Made by a program: the position numbers and the translations under genes
Notes under the pieces: model-generated
The model's input: the letters and a program-made list of their open reading frames with translations, nothing else
Told to the model about the DNA's origin: nothing
The model's database searches: none
Assembly: GCA_934167165.1 (NCBI GenBank)
Contig: CAKPKG010000024.1
Span: 1 to 21,682, forward strand
Reading direction: 5' to 3'
Length of the DNA stretch: 21,682 bases
Origin: an uncultured Clostridia bacterium
GTDB lineage: Bacteria > Bacillota > Clostridia > TANB77 > CAG-508
In this document: piece after piece, positions 7,007 through 14,184 of the stretch
How the letters are laid out: each line of letters begins with the position of its first letter
Numbering within the stretch: the first letter of the stretch is position 1

Positions 7007-8770
7007 ATGAAAGAAAATCAGGCAAAACATGAAGCAGAACCTACAAAAAAGGGATTAAAACTACCTTGGTATGTAGGGTATCCTATATTGATAATTGCAA
7101 TTATCTTATCAATATTTTTAGGTTATAAAGCTATTACAGGAAACAATGTAATTAGCACAATGGCAAAAGTAGACAATTCTGTTTTTTCAATATCAATTAA
7201 TAAAGAAGAAATTAATGTAGGAGAAATTATTAAAATAGAAAGCACTAAATATAAAGAGAATATCACTTTAATATCTTCAAAGCCAGAAATAATAAAAACA
7301 GAAGGCGATGCTGTTATTGGACTAGCAGAAGGTGAGGCTACAATTTATGCAACTTATAATGGCGAAAAAAGTAATGAATTAAAAGTAAAATGTATAGTAA
7401 GTTTAGATAAAATAGTTTTGGATAAAAATGAAATAGAACTTGTAATAGGTAAAGAACAGAAAATAGTAGCTACTATAGTTCCTGAAAATGCAACATATAA
7501 AGAAACAAAGTGGTCATCTTCAGATGAAAATATAGCAACAGTAGAAAATGGAATAGTAAAAGGGAAAAAAGAAGGAAAGGCTACAATTACAGTAACAGAA
7601 ATCAATACAAATAATGAAGCAAAATGTAATGTAGTAGTAAAACCAATTGAAGTAGAGAGCCTTGGATTAGATGAAAAAGAGGTTAAAATTGGAGTTGGAC
7701 AAAACTACATTTTAAATGAAACTATAAAACCTAGTAATGCAACAAACAAAAATATAATATGGTCAAGCTCAAACACATCTGTTATTTCAGTACAAGATGG
7801 AAAAATAAAAGCCTTATCATCAGGTGAAGCAAATGTCAAAATTACATCTGAAAATGGAAAGACAGCAAGTTGCAAATTTTATGTTACAAAAAACGCACCA
7901 ACATATAAAAAAAGATATGTTATAAATTCATTTAATGTAAGAAGTGGACCGGGAACGAGTTATACATTGCTAGCTACAGTAAAAAGAAATGATGAAATTG
8001 AAATTTTAGATGAAACAAATAGTTATGCAAAAATTAGATTAAGCAATGGAACAGTTGGCTATACAGTATTAAAATCATATTCTGCCTCTAAAATGTATTA
8101 TATTGAAGGCGTTCCATTTATAAATCAATTCAATTTAGGATATCCAACTGGATGTGAAGCAGTTGCAGCAACAATGGCTGCACGTTATTCAGGATATAAT
8201 GTGAGTTCGGCCACGATTATTGCAAATACTCCAACTGATACAAAAGGAAAAAGACAAGAAACAAGAACAAAAGAAATAAAAACAGAGGTACTAAATGAAG
8301 AAACTGGTAAAATGGAAACAAAAATTACTACTAAAGAAGAAACTATATGGGTAGGAGAAAATCCATTTAAATATTTTGTGGGGCATCCAACAAAAGGAAA
8401 ATCAACAGGATCATATGGGTGTTTTGCAGGTCCAATTGTAGCTGCACTTAGAAATTCTGGTATTTCATGTACAGACATTTCGGGATCATCAATAGATAAA
8501 ATTTTTAGTTATATACAGCAAGGAAAACCGGTAATAATATGGTGTAGAGCAAATGCAGCTGATTTAACACAAGGAGTAACATGGCAATATCCTGATGGAA
8601 ATGGAGAATTTACTGAATTAGTAGGAGAACATTGCGCAGTATTAATCGGATATGATGGGGATTATGTGTATTTAAATGATCCTGCAGTTGGCAAAGGTGT
8701 AAAACAACCGAGAGGTAAATTTATAAGTAATTGGAATAAACTATATAATCAGGCTATAATAATAAATTAA
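7007..8770 (+). CDS. Membrane-anchored Big2/SH3/C39-like peptidase protein
   Basis: Surface protein of 587 aa. One membrane anchor (about 24-45) exposes the rest outside the cell. Bacterial Ig-like (Big2) domains follow: a degenerate one (about 55-127) and two clear ones (about 128-212 and 214-298, each with a WSSS core and a GxAxI/VxIT end). Next come an SH3-type domain (about 305-362, NVRSGPGTSY) and a C39-like cysteine peptidase domain (about 365-587). Candidate catalytic residues are Cys383 in TGCEAVAA, His542 in GEHCAVLIGYDG and Asp558 in LNDP. A charged Lys/Glu/Thr-rich insert at about 411-448 interrupts the peptidase domain. The start follows aaggagg. The likely role is cell-wall or surface-peptide processing; the substrate is unknown. 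Confidence 0.85.
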   Translation: MKENQAKHEAEPTKKGLKLPWYVGYPILIIAIILSIFLGYKAITGNNVISTMAKVDNSVFSISINKEEINVGEIIKIESTKYKENITLISSKPEIIKTEGDAVIGLAEGEATIYATYNGEKSNELKVKCIVSLDKIVLDKNEIELVIGKEQKIVATIVPENATYKETKWSSSDENIATVENGIVKGKKEGKATITVTEINTNNEAKCNVVVKPIEVESLGLDEKEVKIGVGQNYILNETIKPSNATNKNIIWSSSNTSVISVQDGKIKALSSGEANVKITSENGKTASCKFYVTKNAPTYKKRYVINSFNVRSGPGTSYTLLATVKRNDEIEILDETNSYAKIRLSNGTVGYTVLKSYSASKMYYIEGVPFINQFNLGYPTGCEAVAATMAARYSGYNVSSATIIANTPTDTKGKRQETRTKEIKTEVLNEETGKMETKITTKEETIWVGENPFKYFVGHPTKGKSTGSYGCFAGPIVAALRNSGISCTDISGSSIDKIFSYIQQGKPVIIWCRANAADLTQGVTWQYPDGNGEFTELVGEHCAVLIGYDGDYVYLNDPAVGKGVKQPRGKFISNWNKLYNQAIIIN

Positions 8771-8872
8771 AAAAATGTTAAAACTAATGAACCATTTAAG
8801 CAAAACTAAAATCTAATAAGTATGGAGGTAAAAATACAAAAAATATTAAACAAGATATAAGGGGGAATTAAA

Positions 8873-10084
8873 TTGAAAAATAATGAGAAAAAAACAATTA
8901 AAGTAAGTTTTAATACATTTTTAGTAATAGTGATAAGTCTAGTAATAGTAGGCTTTATGGGGGTTAGCATATATGCAAAATCTTTGGGAAAACCAAACAT
9001 AATATCTGCAATACAAGCTCTAATGAAAAGTGAAAAAAAAGAAAATACTGATGAGGTAAAGGGAGATCAGAAGCAAAACATAGACCTAGACAATAGCAAT
9101 AATGAACTAGATAATGAAACTGCAAAACAAATATTTGAGAAAGGTGCTAGTAAAATAAGAAAACTACAATATGAAGAACTTATAAAAACAGAATATGAAA
9201 TATCAGGAAACTTCATAGAAAAAGAAATAAATGGGAAAACATATGTAAAAACAAACGAAAAATATGAAACAGTAAAACAAAAATATGGAGAACTATTTAC
9301 AGATAAAGCATTAGAGAATGTTCTTGCAAAAAGATTTGCTAATGTTGATGGAATTCTATACGTAAGTTATGGGGGAGCTACCGGATGGGATATTACAAAT
9401 GTAGAAGTAGAAAAAATAAATGAAAAAGATGGAGAGCTAACATATAAAGCTTCATACAATAACATGGGAATAGATGGTTCTGTTGGCAATAAAAAACAAA
9501 CTTGTGAATTTAAACTAAAAAAAGTAGATGAAGAATATAAAATTTCTGAAACAAATTACTGCAATTTGGGACAGGAAGAGAATACAAATCAAAACAATAA
9601 TAATAACGAACTAGATAATGAAACTGCAAAACAAATATTTGAGAAAGGTGCTAGTAAAATAAGAAAACTACAATATGAAGAACTTATAAAAACAGAATAT
9701 GAAATATCAGGAAACTTCATAGAAAAAGAAATAAATGGGAAAACATATGTAAAAACAAACGAAAAATATGAAACAGTAAAACAAAAATATGGAGAACTAT
9801 TTACAGATAAAGCATTAGAGAATGTTCTTGCAAAAAGATTTGCTAATGTTGATGGAATTCTATACGTAAGTTATGGGGGAGCTACCGGATGGGATATTAC
9901 AAATGTAGAAGTAGAAAAAATAAATGAAAAAGATGGAGAGCTAACATATAAAGCTTCATACAATAACATGGGAATAGATGGCTCTGTTGACAATAAAGAA
10001 CAAACTTGTGAATTTAAAATAAAAAAGGTAAATGAAGAATATAAAATTTCTGAAACAAATTATTGTAATTTAGATAAAAAATAA
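8873..10084 (+). CDS. Membrane-anchored protein with two near-identical repeat domains (IseA-like?)
   Basis: 403 aa, TTG start behind aaggggg. An N-terminal anchor or signal (about 12-36) is followed by a Lys/Asp/Asn-rich linker and two copies of a roughly 160-residue domain, starting at residues 78 and 246 and joined by an Asn-rich linker. Each copy has INGKTYVKTNEKY, YGELFTDKALENVL, DGILYVSYGG and TYKASYNN. This pattern resembles the cystatin/NTF2-like IseA family, which inhibits cell-wall DL-endopeptidases in Bacillus; I recognise it by pattern only, so treat this as tentative. It follows the peptidase gene by about 100 bases on the same strand with no clear terminator between, suggesting co-expression. 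Confidence 0.8.
   Translation: MKNNEKKTIKVSFNTFLVIVISLVIVGFMGVSIYAKSLGKPNIISAIQALMKSEKKENTDEVKGDQKQNIDLDNSNNELDNETAKQIFEKGASKIRKLQYEELIKTEYEISGNFIEKEINGKTYVKTNEKYETVKQKYGELFTDKALENVLAKRFANVDGILYVSYGGATGWDITNVEVEKINEKDGELTYKASYNNMGIDGSVGNKKQTCEFKLKKVDEEYKISETNYCNLGQEENTNQNNNNNELDNETAKQIFEKGASKIRKLQYEELIKTEYEISGNFIEKEINGKTYVKTNEKYETVKQKYGELFTDKALENVLAKRFANVDGILYVSYGGATGWDITNVEVEKINEKDGELTYKASYNNMGIDGSVDNKEQTCEFKIKKVNEEYKISETNYCNLDKK
9104..10074 (+). repeat. Tandem duplication within the 8873 gene, offset 504 bp
   Basis: The unit at 9104 recurs at 9608, an offset of 504 bp (168 codons, in frame). By eye the first 374 bases (9104-9477 against 9608-9981) are identical, including synonymous sites. 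The last roughly 90 bases differ at about ten positions. This indicates a recent duplication or gene conversion limited to the 5' part. Confidence 0.93.
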
Positions 10085-10203
10085 GAGAACAATTATGAAA
10101 TAACAGAAGATGGAAGTTATTCAGAGGTAATGGTAAGCAAACTTGAGAATAAAAATACAAATAAAAAATATAAAATATATAAAAGTTTAATAAAAAATGC
10201 GTA
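10085..10203 (+). other. In-frame open tail after the stop of the duplicated-domain gene
   Basis: Directly after the TAA at 10082-10084 the same frame stays open for 39 codons, beginning ENNYEITEDGSYSEV, to the next TAA. It has no start signal and no clear similarity to the repeat unit. It may be the old C-terminus cut off by a stop mutation, or chance in AT-rich DNA. Confidence 0.35.
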
Positions 10204-10209
10204 AAAACG

Positions 10210-10273
10210 TTGACAAATCTAATAGAATATGATAAATTATATAAGCTATGTTTCTAAATGGGAGCATAGCTTA
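10210..10273 (+). promoter_or_regulatory. Promoter and leader hairpin of the rpmG-secE-nusG operon
   Basis: TTGACA (10210-10215), 17-bp spacer, TAAATT (10233-10238). The transcript would begin close to a perfect 9-bp hairpin TAAGCTATG/CATAGCTTA (10242-10250 and 10265-10273, loop 14 nt). No T-run follows, so the hairpin is not a terminator. It may protect the 5' end or be a regulatory leader. Confidence 0.6.
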
Positions 10274-10324
10274 AAAAACGCATCGTTAAAAACCCGCAAA
10301 ACAAAGTTGGAGGTGGAGCTAAAA

Positions 10325-10489
10325 ATGGCTGCAAAAGGACCAAGAGAAAATATAACATTAGAATGTACAGAATGTAAAAGAAGAAATTACACAACAAGCA
10401 AAAATAAAAGAAACAATACAGATAGACTAGAAGTTGCTAAATATTGCAAATATTGCAAAAAAAGAACAACACATAAAGAAACAAAATAA
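10325..10489 (+). CDS. rpmG: Ribosomal protein L33
   Basis: A 54-aa protein of the 50S subunit. It has the L33 core ITLECTECKRRNYTTSKNKRN and two CxxC pairs (Cys14/17 and Cys41/44), so it is the zinc-binding C+ form. The ATG at 10325 lies behind ggaggtggagc; in-frame codons upstream have no ribosome binding site and belong to the leader. It is first in the conserved rpmG-secE-nusG order. Confidence 0.95.
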   Translation: MAAKGPRENITLECTECKRRNYTTSKNKRNNTDRLEVAKYCKYCKKRTTHKETK

Positions 10490-10541
10490 AGAGTAAGCAT
10501 TAACTTATTTAATGCATCCTCTTACAAATAGGAGGAATAAA

Positions 10542-10877
10542 ATGGCTAAGGAAGCAAAAACAAATAAAGATTTAAAGAATAAAAAACATTTTTTTAAAGA
10601 CTTTAAAGCTGAATTAAAAAAAGTTATTTGGCCAACACCAAAGCAAGTTGTTAATAATACAGTAGCAGTTATTGTTATTGTGTTAATCACAGCTACTATT
10701 GTTTTTGTATTAGATGTAGTATTTGATTTATTTAATGAAAAGGGTATTAACAGATTAAAATCAAATATTAAAAATAGAATTGTTGTAGAAAATACAGTTG
10801 AAACAAATACAGAACAAAATAATGTAAGTGGTGAAGCAGAAAGCCAAGAAAATTCTTTAACGGAAATAGGAGGCTAA
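10542..10877 (+). CDS. secE: Preprotein translocase subunit SecE
   Basis: Single-span subunit that clamps SecY in the Sec translocon, 111 aa. The conserved amphipathic segment FKDFKAELKKVIWPTPKQV (about 19-37) precedes one transmembrane helix (about 40-62). A polar acidic C-terminal extension of about 45 residues is longer than in minimal SecE proteins of about 60 aa. The start is the ATG at 10542 behind aggagg. A small hairpin (GCATTAA/TTAATGC, 10497-10515) lies between rpmG and secE. The nusG ribosome binding site overlaps the last secE codons. Confidence 0.95.
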   Translation: MAKEAKTNKDLKNKKHFFKDFKAELKKVIWPTPKQVVNNTVAVIVIVLITATIVFVLDVVFDLFNEKGINRLKSNIKNRIVVENTVETNTEQNNVSGEAESQENSLTEIGG

Positions 10878-10882
10878 GATAA

Positions 10883-11416
10883 ATGTCTCAAATAAAAGAA
10901 AATTTAGAACCAAGATGGTATGTAGTACATACTTATTCTGGATATGAAAATAAAGTAAAAACAGATTTGGAAAAGACAATAAAAAATAGAGAACTAGAAG
11001 ATTTCTTTTTTGATATAGTTGTTCCAATGGAAGAACAAATAGAAATAAAAGATGGTAAAAGAAAAGCTAATCTTAAGAAAGTATTTCCTGGCTATGTACT
11101 AGTAAAAATGATAGTAACAGAAGAGTCATGGTATATAGTTAGAAATACAAGAGGCGTAACAGGATTTGTTGGATCAGGAACAGACCCAATTCCATTAACT
11201 AATGAAGAAATTAGAAATATGGGATTTGAAACTACAGTTATTAATGTAGATTATGATGTTAATGATTCTGTAAAAGTAGTAAATGGACCTTTATCAGGGT
11301 TTATAGGAACAGTACAAGAAATAAATAAAGAAAAAAATAAAGTAAAAGTAATGGTTTCTATGTTTGGAAGAGAAACTCCAGTTGAACTAGAATTCTCTCA
11401 AGTAGAAAAAGTATAG
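10883..11416 (+). CDS. nusG: Transcription termination/antitermination protein NusG
   Basis: A 177-aa transcription factor that binds RNA polymerase and couples it to ribosomes or Rho. The N-terminal NGN domain (about 10-110) contains RWYVVHTYSGYENKV and FPGYVLVKM. The C-terminal KOW domain (about 125-177) contains VKVVNGPLSGFIGTVQEI. It starts 5 bases after secE, and its ribosome binding site ggaggct lies in the secE end. rplK follows after 12 bases. Intact and typical. Confidence 0.97.
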   Translation: MSQIKENLEPRWYVVHTYSGYENKVKTDLEKTIKNRELEDFFFDIVVPMEEQIEIKDGKRKANLKKVFPGYVLVKMIVTEESWYIVRNTRGVTGFVGSGTDPIPLTNEEIRNMGFETTVINVDYDVNDSVKVVNGPLSGFIGTVQEINKEKNKVKVMVSMFGRETPVELEFSQVEKV

Positions 11417-11428
11417 GAGGAAAATAAA

Positions 11429-11857
11429 ATGGCAGAGAAAGAAATTACAAATATCGTTAAATTGCAAATAGAAGCTGGGAAAGCAACACCAGCACCACCA
11501 GTAGGACCAGCATTAGGTTCAACAGGAATCAATATAATGCAATTCACAAAAGAATTTAATGAAAAAACAGCAAATCAACCAGGTATGATAATACCAGTTG
11601 TAATAACTGTATATAAAGATAAATCATTTACATTTATTACAAAGGTACCACCAGTTGCAGTTTTAATTAAAAAAGCTTTAAAAATTGAAAAAGGTTCAGG
11701 AAAACCAAATAAAGATAAAGTAGCTACAATAACAAAAGCTCAAGTAGAAGAAATTGCAAAAACAAAAATGGAAGATTTAAATGCAGCTTCATTAGAAACA
11801 GCAATGAGCATGGTTATGGGTACTGCTAGATCTATGGGTGTAGTAGTAGCTGAATAA
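11429..11857 (+). CDS. rplK: Ribosomal protein L11
   Basis: A 142-aa protein of the 50S GTPase-associated centre that binds 23S rRNA with L10. Typical segments are LQIEAGKATPAPPVGPALG, MQFTKEFNEKT, FTFITKVPP and the C-terminal RNA-binding end TARSMGV. The ATG lies behind taggagg. It is translated from the nusG operon and followed by the L1 operator-like structure and rplA. Confidence 0.97.
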   Translation: MAEKEITNIVKLQIEAGKATPAPPVGPALGSTGINIMQFTKEFNEKTANQPGMIIPVVITVYKDKSFTFITKVPPVAVLIKKALKIEKGSGKPNKDKVATITKAQVEEIAKTKMEDLNAASLETAMSMVMGTARSMGVVVAE

Positions 11858-11890
11858 AAAACAGGTATCAAAAAAATGATATAAATTTAA

Positions 11891-11919
11891 TTGGGAGGAT
11901 GAAAATCCGCTAATACCAA
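11891..11919 (+). promoter_or_regulatory. Putative L1-binding mRNA operator before rplA
   Basis: Between rplK and rplA the RNA can fold as outer helix TTGG/CCAA, an internal loop, and inner helix GGAT/ATCC capped by a GAAA tetraloop, directly before the rplA ribosome binding site aaaggagg. A conserved element of this shape at the L11-L1 junction is a candidate L1 translational operator. Assigned from structure and position. Confidence 0.6.
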
Positions 11920-11932
11920 AGGAGGAAAGAAA

Positions 11933-12610
11933 ATGAAAAAAGGTAAAAGATATCAAGAGTGTGAAAAACTTATTGATAGCACAAAAAATTATAGTGCAAA
12001 AGAAGCACTAGAAGTATTTGAAAAAATGCCAAAACCAAAATTCGACGAAACAGTTGAATTACACGTAAAATTAGGTGTAGATGGAAAACAAGCTGACCAA
12101 CAAGTTAGAGGAACAGTTGTACTTCCAAATGGTACAGGTAAAACTCAAAGAGTTTTAGTTTTCGCAAAAGGTGATAAGGCAAAAGAAGCAGAAGCAGCAG
12201 GAGCTGACTTTGTAGGAGCTGAAGAATTAGTTCCAAAAATTCAAAATGAAAATTGGTTTGATTATGATGTTATAGTTGCAACACCAGATATGATGGGTGT
12301 TATAGGAAGATTAGGTAAAATATTAGGACCTAAAGGATTAATGCCAAACCCAAAATCAGGAACAGTAACTATGGACGTAACAAAAGCAATAAATGAAATC
12401 AAATCTGGTAAAGTAGAATACAGATTAGATAAAACAAACATTATCCATTTAGGATTTGGAAAAATCTCATTTGGTAGTGATAAATTATTAGAAAACTATG
12501 AAACAATAATGGATGCAATACAAAAAGCAAAACCAGCAGCAGCAAAAGGGCAATATATTAGAAGTATTGCAATAAGCACAACAATGGGACCAAGTATATA
12601 TTTAGCATAG
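11933..12610 (+). CDS. rplA: Ribosomal protein L1
   Basis: A 225-aa protein of the 50S L1 stalk that guides deacylated tRNA out of the E site and usually represses its own operon. Conserved parts are KFDETVELHVKLGVD, VVLPNGTGK, the central ATPDMMGVIGRLGKILGPKGL and LMPNPKSGTVT. The ATG at 11933 is behind aaaggagg. It is followed by the L10 leader rather than a simple terminator, so transcription can continue into rplJL under leader control. Confidence 0.97.
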   Translation: MKKGKRYQECEKLIDSTKNYSAKEALEVFEKMPKPKFDETVELHVKLGVDGKQADQQVRGTVVLPNGTGKTQRVLVFAKGDKAKEAEAAGADFVGAEELVPKIQNENWFDYDVIVATPDMMGVIGRLGKILGPKGLMPNPKSGTVTMDVTKAINEIKSGKVEYRLDKTNIIHLGFGKISFGSDKLLENYETIMDAIQKAKPAAAKGQYIRSIAISTTMGPSIYLA

Positions 12611-12628
12611 TATAAAAATAGAAAATAA

Positions 12629-12730
12629 AAGCCAAAGACAGTAGGCAAAAATAAGCCCTACCGAGGTAAAATAAGAGTATATAAAGCTCTGTTAATTCCT
12701 CGAGTAGGTATTTAACAGAGTTTTTAATTT
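12629..12730 (+). ncRNA. Ribosomal protein L10 leader with terminator
   Basis: The segment AAAGCCAAAGACAGTAGGC ... GCCCTACCGAGGT is the conserved core of the Firmicutes L10 leader, bound by the L10(L12)4 complex. It is followed by the alternative pairing arm CCTCGAGTAGG and by an intrinsic terminator, stem CTCTGTTAA/TTAACAGAG (12687-12720) with T5 and a further T-rich run. Excess L10-L12 should stabilise the terminated form and lower rplJL transcription. A short palindrome TAACAAATT/AATTTGTTA (12741-12760) lies between the leader and the rplJ ribosome binding site. Confidence 0.88.
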
Positions 12731-12787
12731 TAAAAATATATAACAAATTTTAATTTGTTAAAGAAAACAGTTTGGGAGGTGAATCAA

Positions 12788-13291
12788 TTGGCTAGCGAAA
12801 AAATCATCGAGCAAAAGAAAAAAGAAGTATCTGAATTAGCAGAAAGAATTAAAGAAGCTAAAGTAGTTCTTTTAACAGATTACAGAGGTATCAGCGTTGC
12901 AGACGTAACAGAATTAAGAACAAAATTAAGAGAAAAAGACGTTGAATACAAAGTTATAAAAAACAACATAACAAGAAGAGCTTTAGAAGAATGCAAAATA
13001 GAAGGTCTAGAAGAACACCTAGAAGGACCAACAGCTGTTGTTATGGGTAATGGAGATTATTTAGATGCATGTAAAACAATATATGAATATGCAAAAGATA
13101 ATGATTTCTATAAAATAAAAGGTGGAATAATTGATGGAAAAGTTATGACTGCAGAAGAAATAATAACACTTGCAAAATTACCATCAAAAGAAACTTTACT
13201 ATCAATGCTTGCTGGTGCATTACTTGGAACTATATCAAAATTTGCAGTTGCACTTGATCAAGTTAGAATTCAAAAAGAAGCAAACGCTTAA
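12788..13291 (+). CDS. rplJ: Ribosomal protein L10 (TTG start)
   Basis: A 167-aa protein that anchors the L7/L12 dimers to the 50S stalk. Conserved features are the N-terminal KVVLLTDYRGISVADVTELR, VIKNNITRRAL, EGPTAVVMG and a C-terminal helix that carries L12. The start is the TTG at 12788: it lies 7 nt after the strong gggaggtg and gives MASEKIIEQ, the usual L10 N-terminus. An upstream TTG in frame has no ribosome binding site. Expression is controlled by the L10 leader. Confidence 0.96.
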   Translation: MASEKIIEQKKKEVSELAERIKEAKVVLLTDYRGISVADVTELRTKLREKDVEYKVIKNNITRRALEECKIEGLEEHLEGPTAVVMGNGDYLDACKTIYEYAKDNDFYKIKGGIIDGKVMTAEEIITLAKLPSKETLLSMLAGALLGTISKFAVALDQVRIQKEANA

Positions 13292-13343
13292 TTAAAACAA
13301 ATTAGGGTGGTGACCAAGCACCAAAAAATTAGGAGGAAATAAA

Positions 13344-13706
13344 ATGAATAAAGAAGAAATGATTGAAGAAATCAAAAAAATGACAGTAGTAGAATTAGCT
13401 GATTTAGTAAAAGCTATAGAAGAAGAATTTGGAGTATCTGCAGTAGCAGCTGCTGCACCAGCAGCAGGAGCAGTTGCAGGGGCAGCTGAAGAAAAAACAT
13501 CTTTCAATGTTGTATTAAAAGATGCAGGAGCAAATAAAATACCAGTAATCAAAGTTGTAAGAGATGCAACAGGATTAGGATTAAAAGAAGCAAAAGACTT
13601 AGTTGACGGAGCACCAAAAGCAATTAAAGAAGGAGTTTCTAAAGAAGAAGCAGAAGAATTAAAAGCTAAATTTGAAGAAGCTGGAGCAACAGTTGAATTA
13701 GCTTAG
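13344..13706 (+). CDS. rplL: Ribosomal protein L7/L12
   Basis: A 120-aa acidic stalk protein that recruits translation GTPases, present as multiple dimers on L10. The N-terminal dimerisation helices (KEEMIEEIKKMTVVELADLV) are followed by an Ala-rich hinge (about 35-50) and the C-terminal factor-binding domain (KIPVIKVVRDATGLGLKEAKDLVDGAP). The ATG follows taggagg. It is last in its operon and followed by a terminator; rpoB, the usual next gene, is absent here. Confidence 0.97.
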   Translation: MNKEEMIEEIKKMTVVELADLVKAIEEEFGVSAVAAAAPAAGAVAGAAEEKTSFNVVLKDAGANKIPVIKVVRDATGLGLKEAKDLVDGAPKAIKEGVSKEEAEELKAKFEEAGATVELA

Positions 13707-13725
13707 TTTTATAAATAATAAAGAA

Positions 13726-13756
13726 AAGATTGCAATTTATATTGCAGTCTTTTTTT
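13726..13756 (+). terminator. Intrinsic terminator after rplL
   Basis: The 11-bp stem AAGATTGCAAT/ATTGCAGTCTT (one G-T pair) has a short loop and is followed by T7. It ends the ribosomal block before the palindromic element. Confidence 0.88.
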
Positions 13757-13762
13757 GTTGTA

Positions 13763-14121
13763 CAAATTGGAATTTGTTTAATTGAGGTGAGAGGTGTGAT
13801 GTTGGAAGTGGGATTTGTAGGGGCGTATTGCATACGCCCAAAATAAATTTATTGCAAACATTGTAGGGGTCGCTGCCCTCGGCGACCCAAAACATCGTAG
13901 AAATTGCTATAGCTGTAGGGGCAGGCCCTGTGTCTGCCCCAAAAAATGATATTAGGTGTATTCCTGCAAATTTTTTCGGGTGAATTCACAAATTGGAATT
14001 TGTTTAATTGAAGTGAGAGGTGAGAAGTACGAAGAATATGGAAAGCCTTGCGAAGCCCTGACACTACAAATCCCACCTCCCACATCACACCTCTCACCTC
14101 AATAAAACAAATTCCAATTTG
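13763..14121. mobile_element. MITE-like palindromic repeat with GC-rich hairpins
   Basis: A 359-bp non-coding element. Its 58-bp ends (13763-13820 and 14064-14121) are inverted repeats with about three mismatches, starting CAAATTGGAATTTGTTT. Inside are three GC-rich hairpins, each introduced by TGTAGGGG or close to it: 13821-13839 (GGGCGTAT/ATACGCCC), 13867-13888 (GGGTCGC/GCGACCC) and 13918-13940 (GGGGCAG/CTGCCCC). A third copy of the end (13989-14023) lies inside in direct orientation, so a smaller element of about 133 bp (13989-14121) may be nested. No transposase is encoded, so it would depend on an enzyme elsewhere. Confidence 0.75.
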
Positions 14122-14122
14122 C

Positions 14123-14151
14123 TTGAATTATGCAGAACTATATAATATAAT
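14123..14151 (+). promoter_or_regulatory. Promoter of the amidohydrolase gene, abutting the repeat element
   Basis: TTGAAT (14123-14128), 17-bp spacer, TATAAT (14146-14151). The -35 box begins 2 bp after the outer end of the repeat element, so an insertion may have created or replaced the upstream part of this promoter. Confidence 0.7.
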
Positions 14152-14184
14152 TATTTAAAATTGGTTAAGGAGATGAACCTATAT

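Noticed and set aside
10229..10324. N-terminal extension of L33
   Set aside because: The codons fall in the promoter and leader hairpin; the ATG at 10325 has a strong ribosome binding site and gives the canonical L33.
12558..12746. Minus-strand ORF across the L10 leader
   Set aside because: It is antisense to rplA and the structured leader, with no supporting signals.
13849..14097. Minus-strand ORF of 82 codons inside the repeat element
   Set aside because: It runs through the hairpins and inverted ends, has no ribosome binding site and resembles no protein family.
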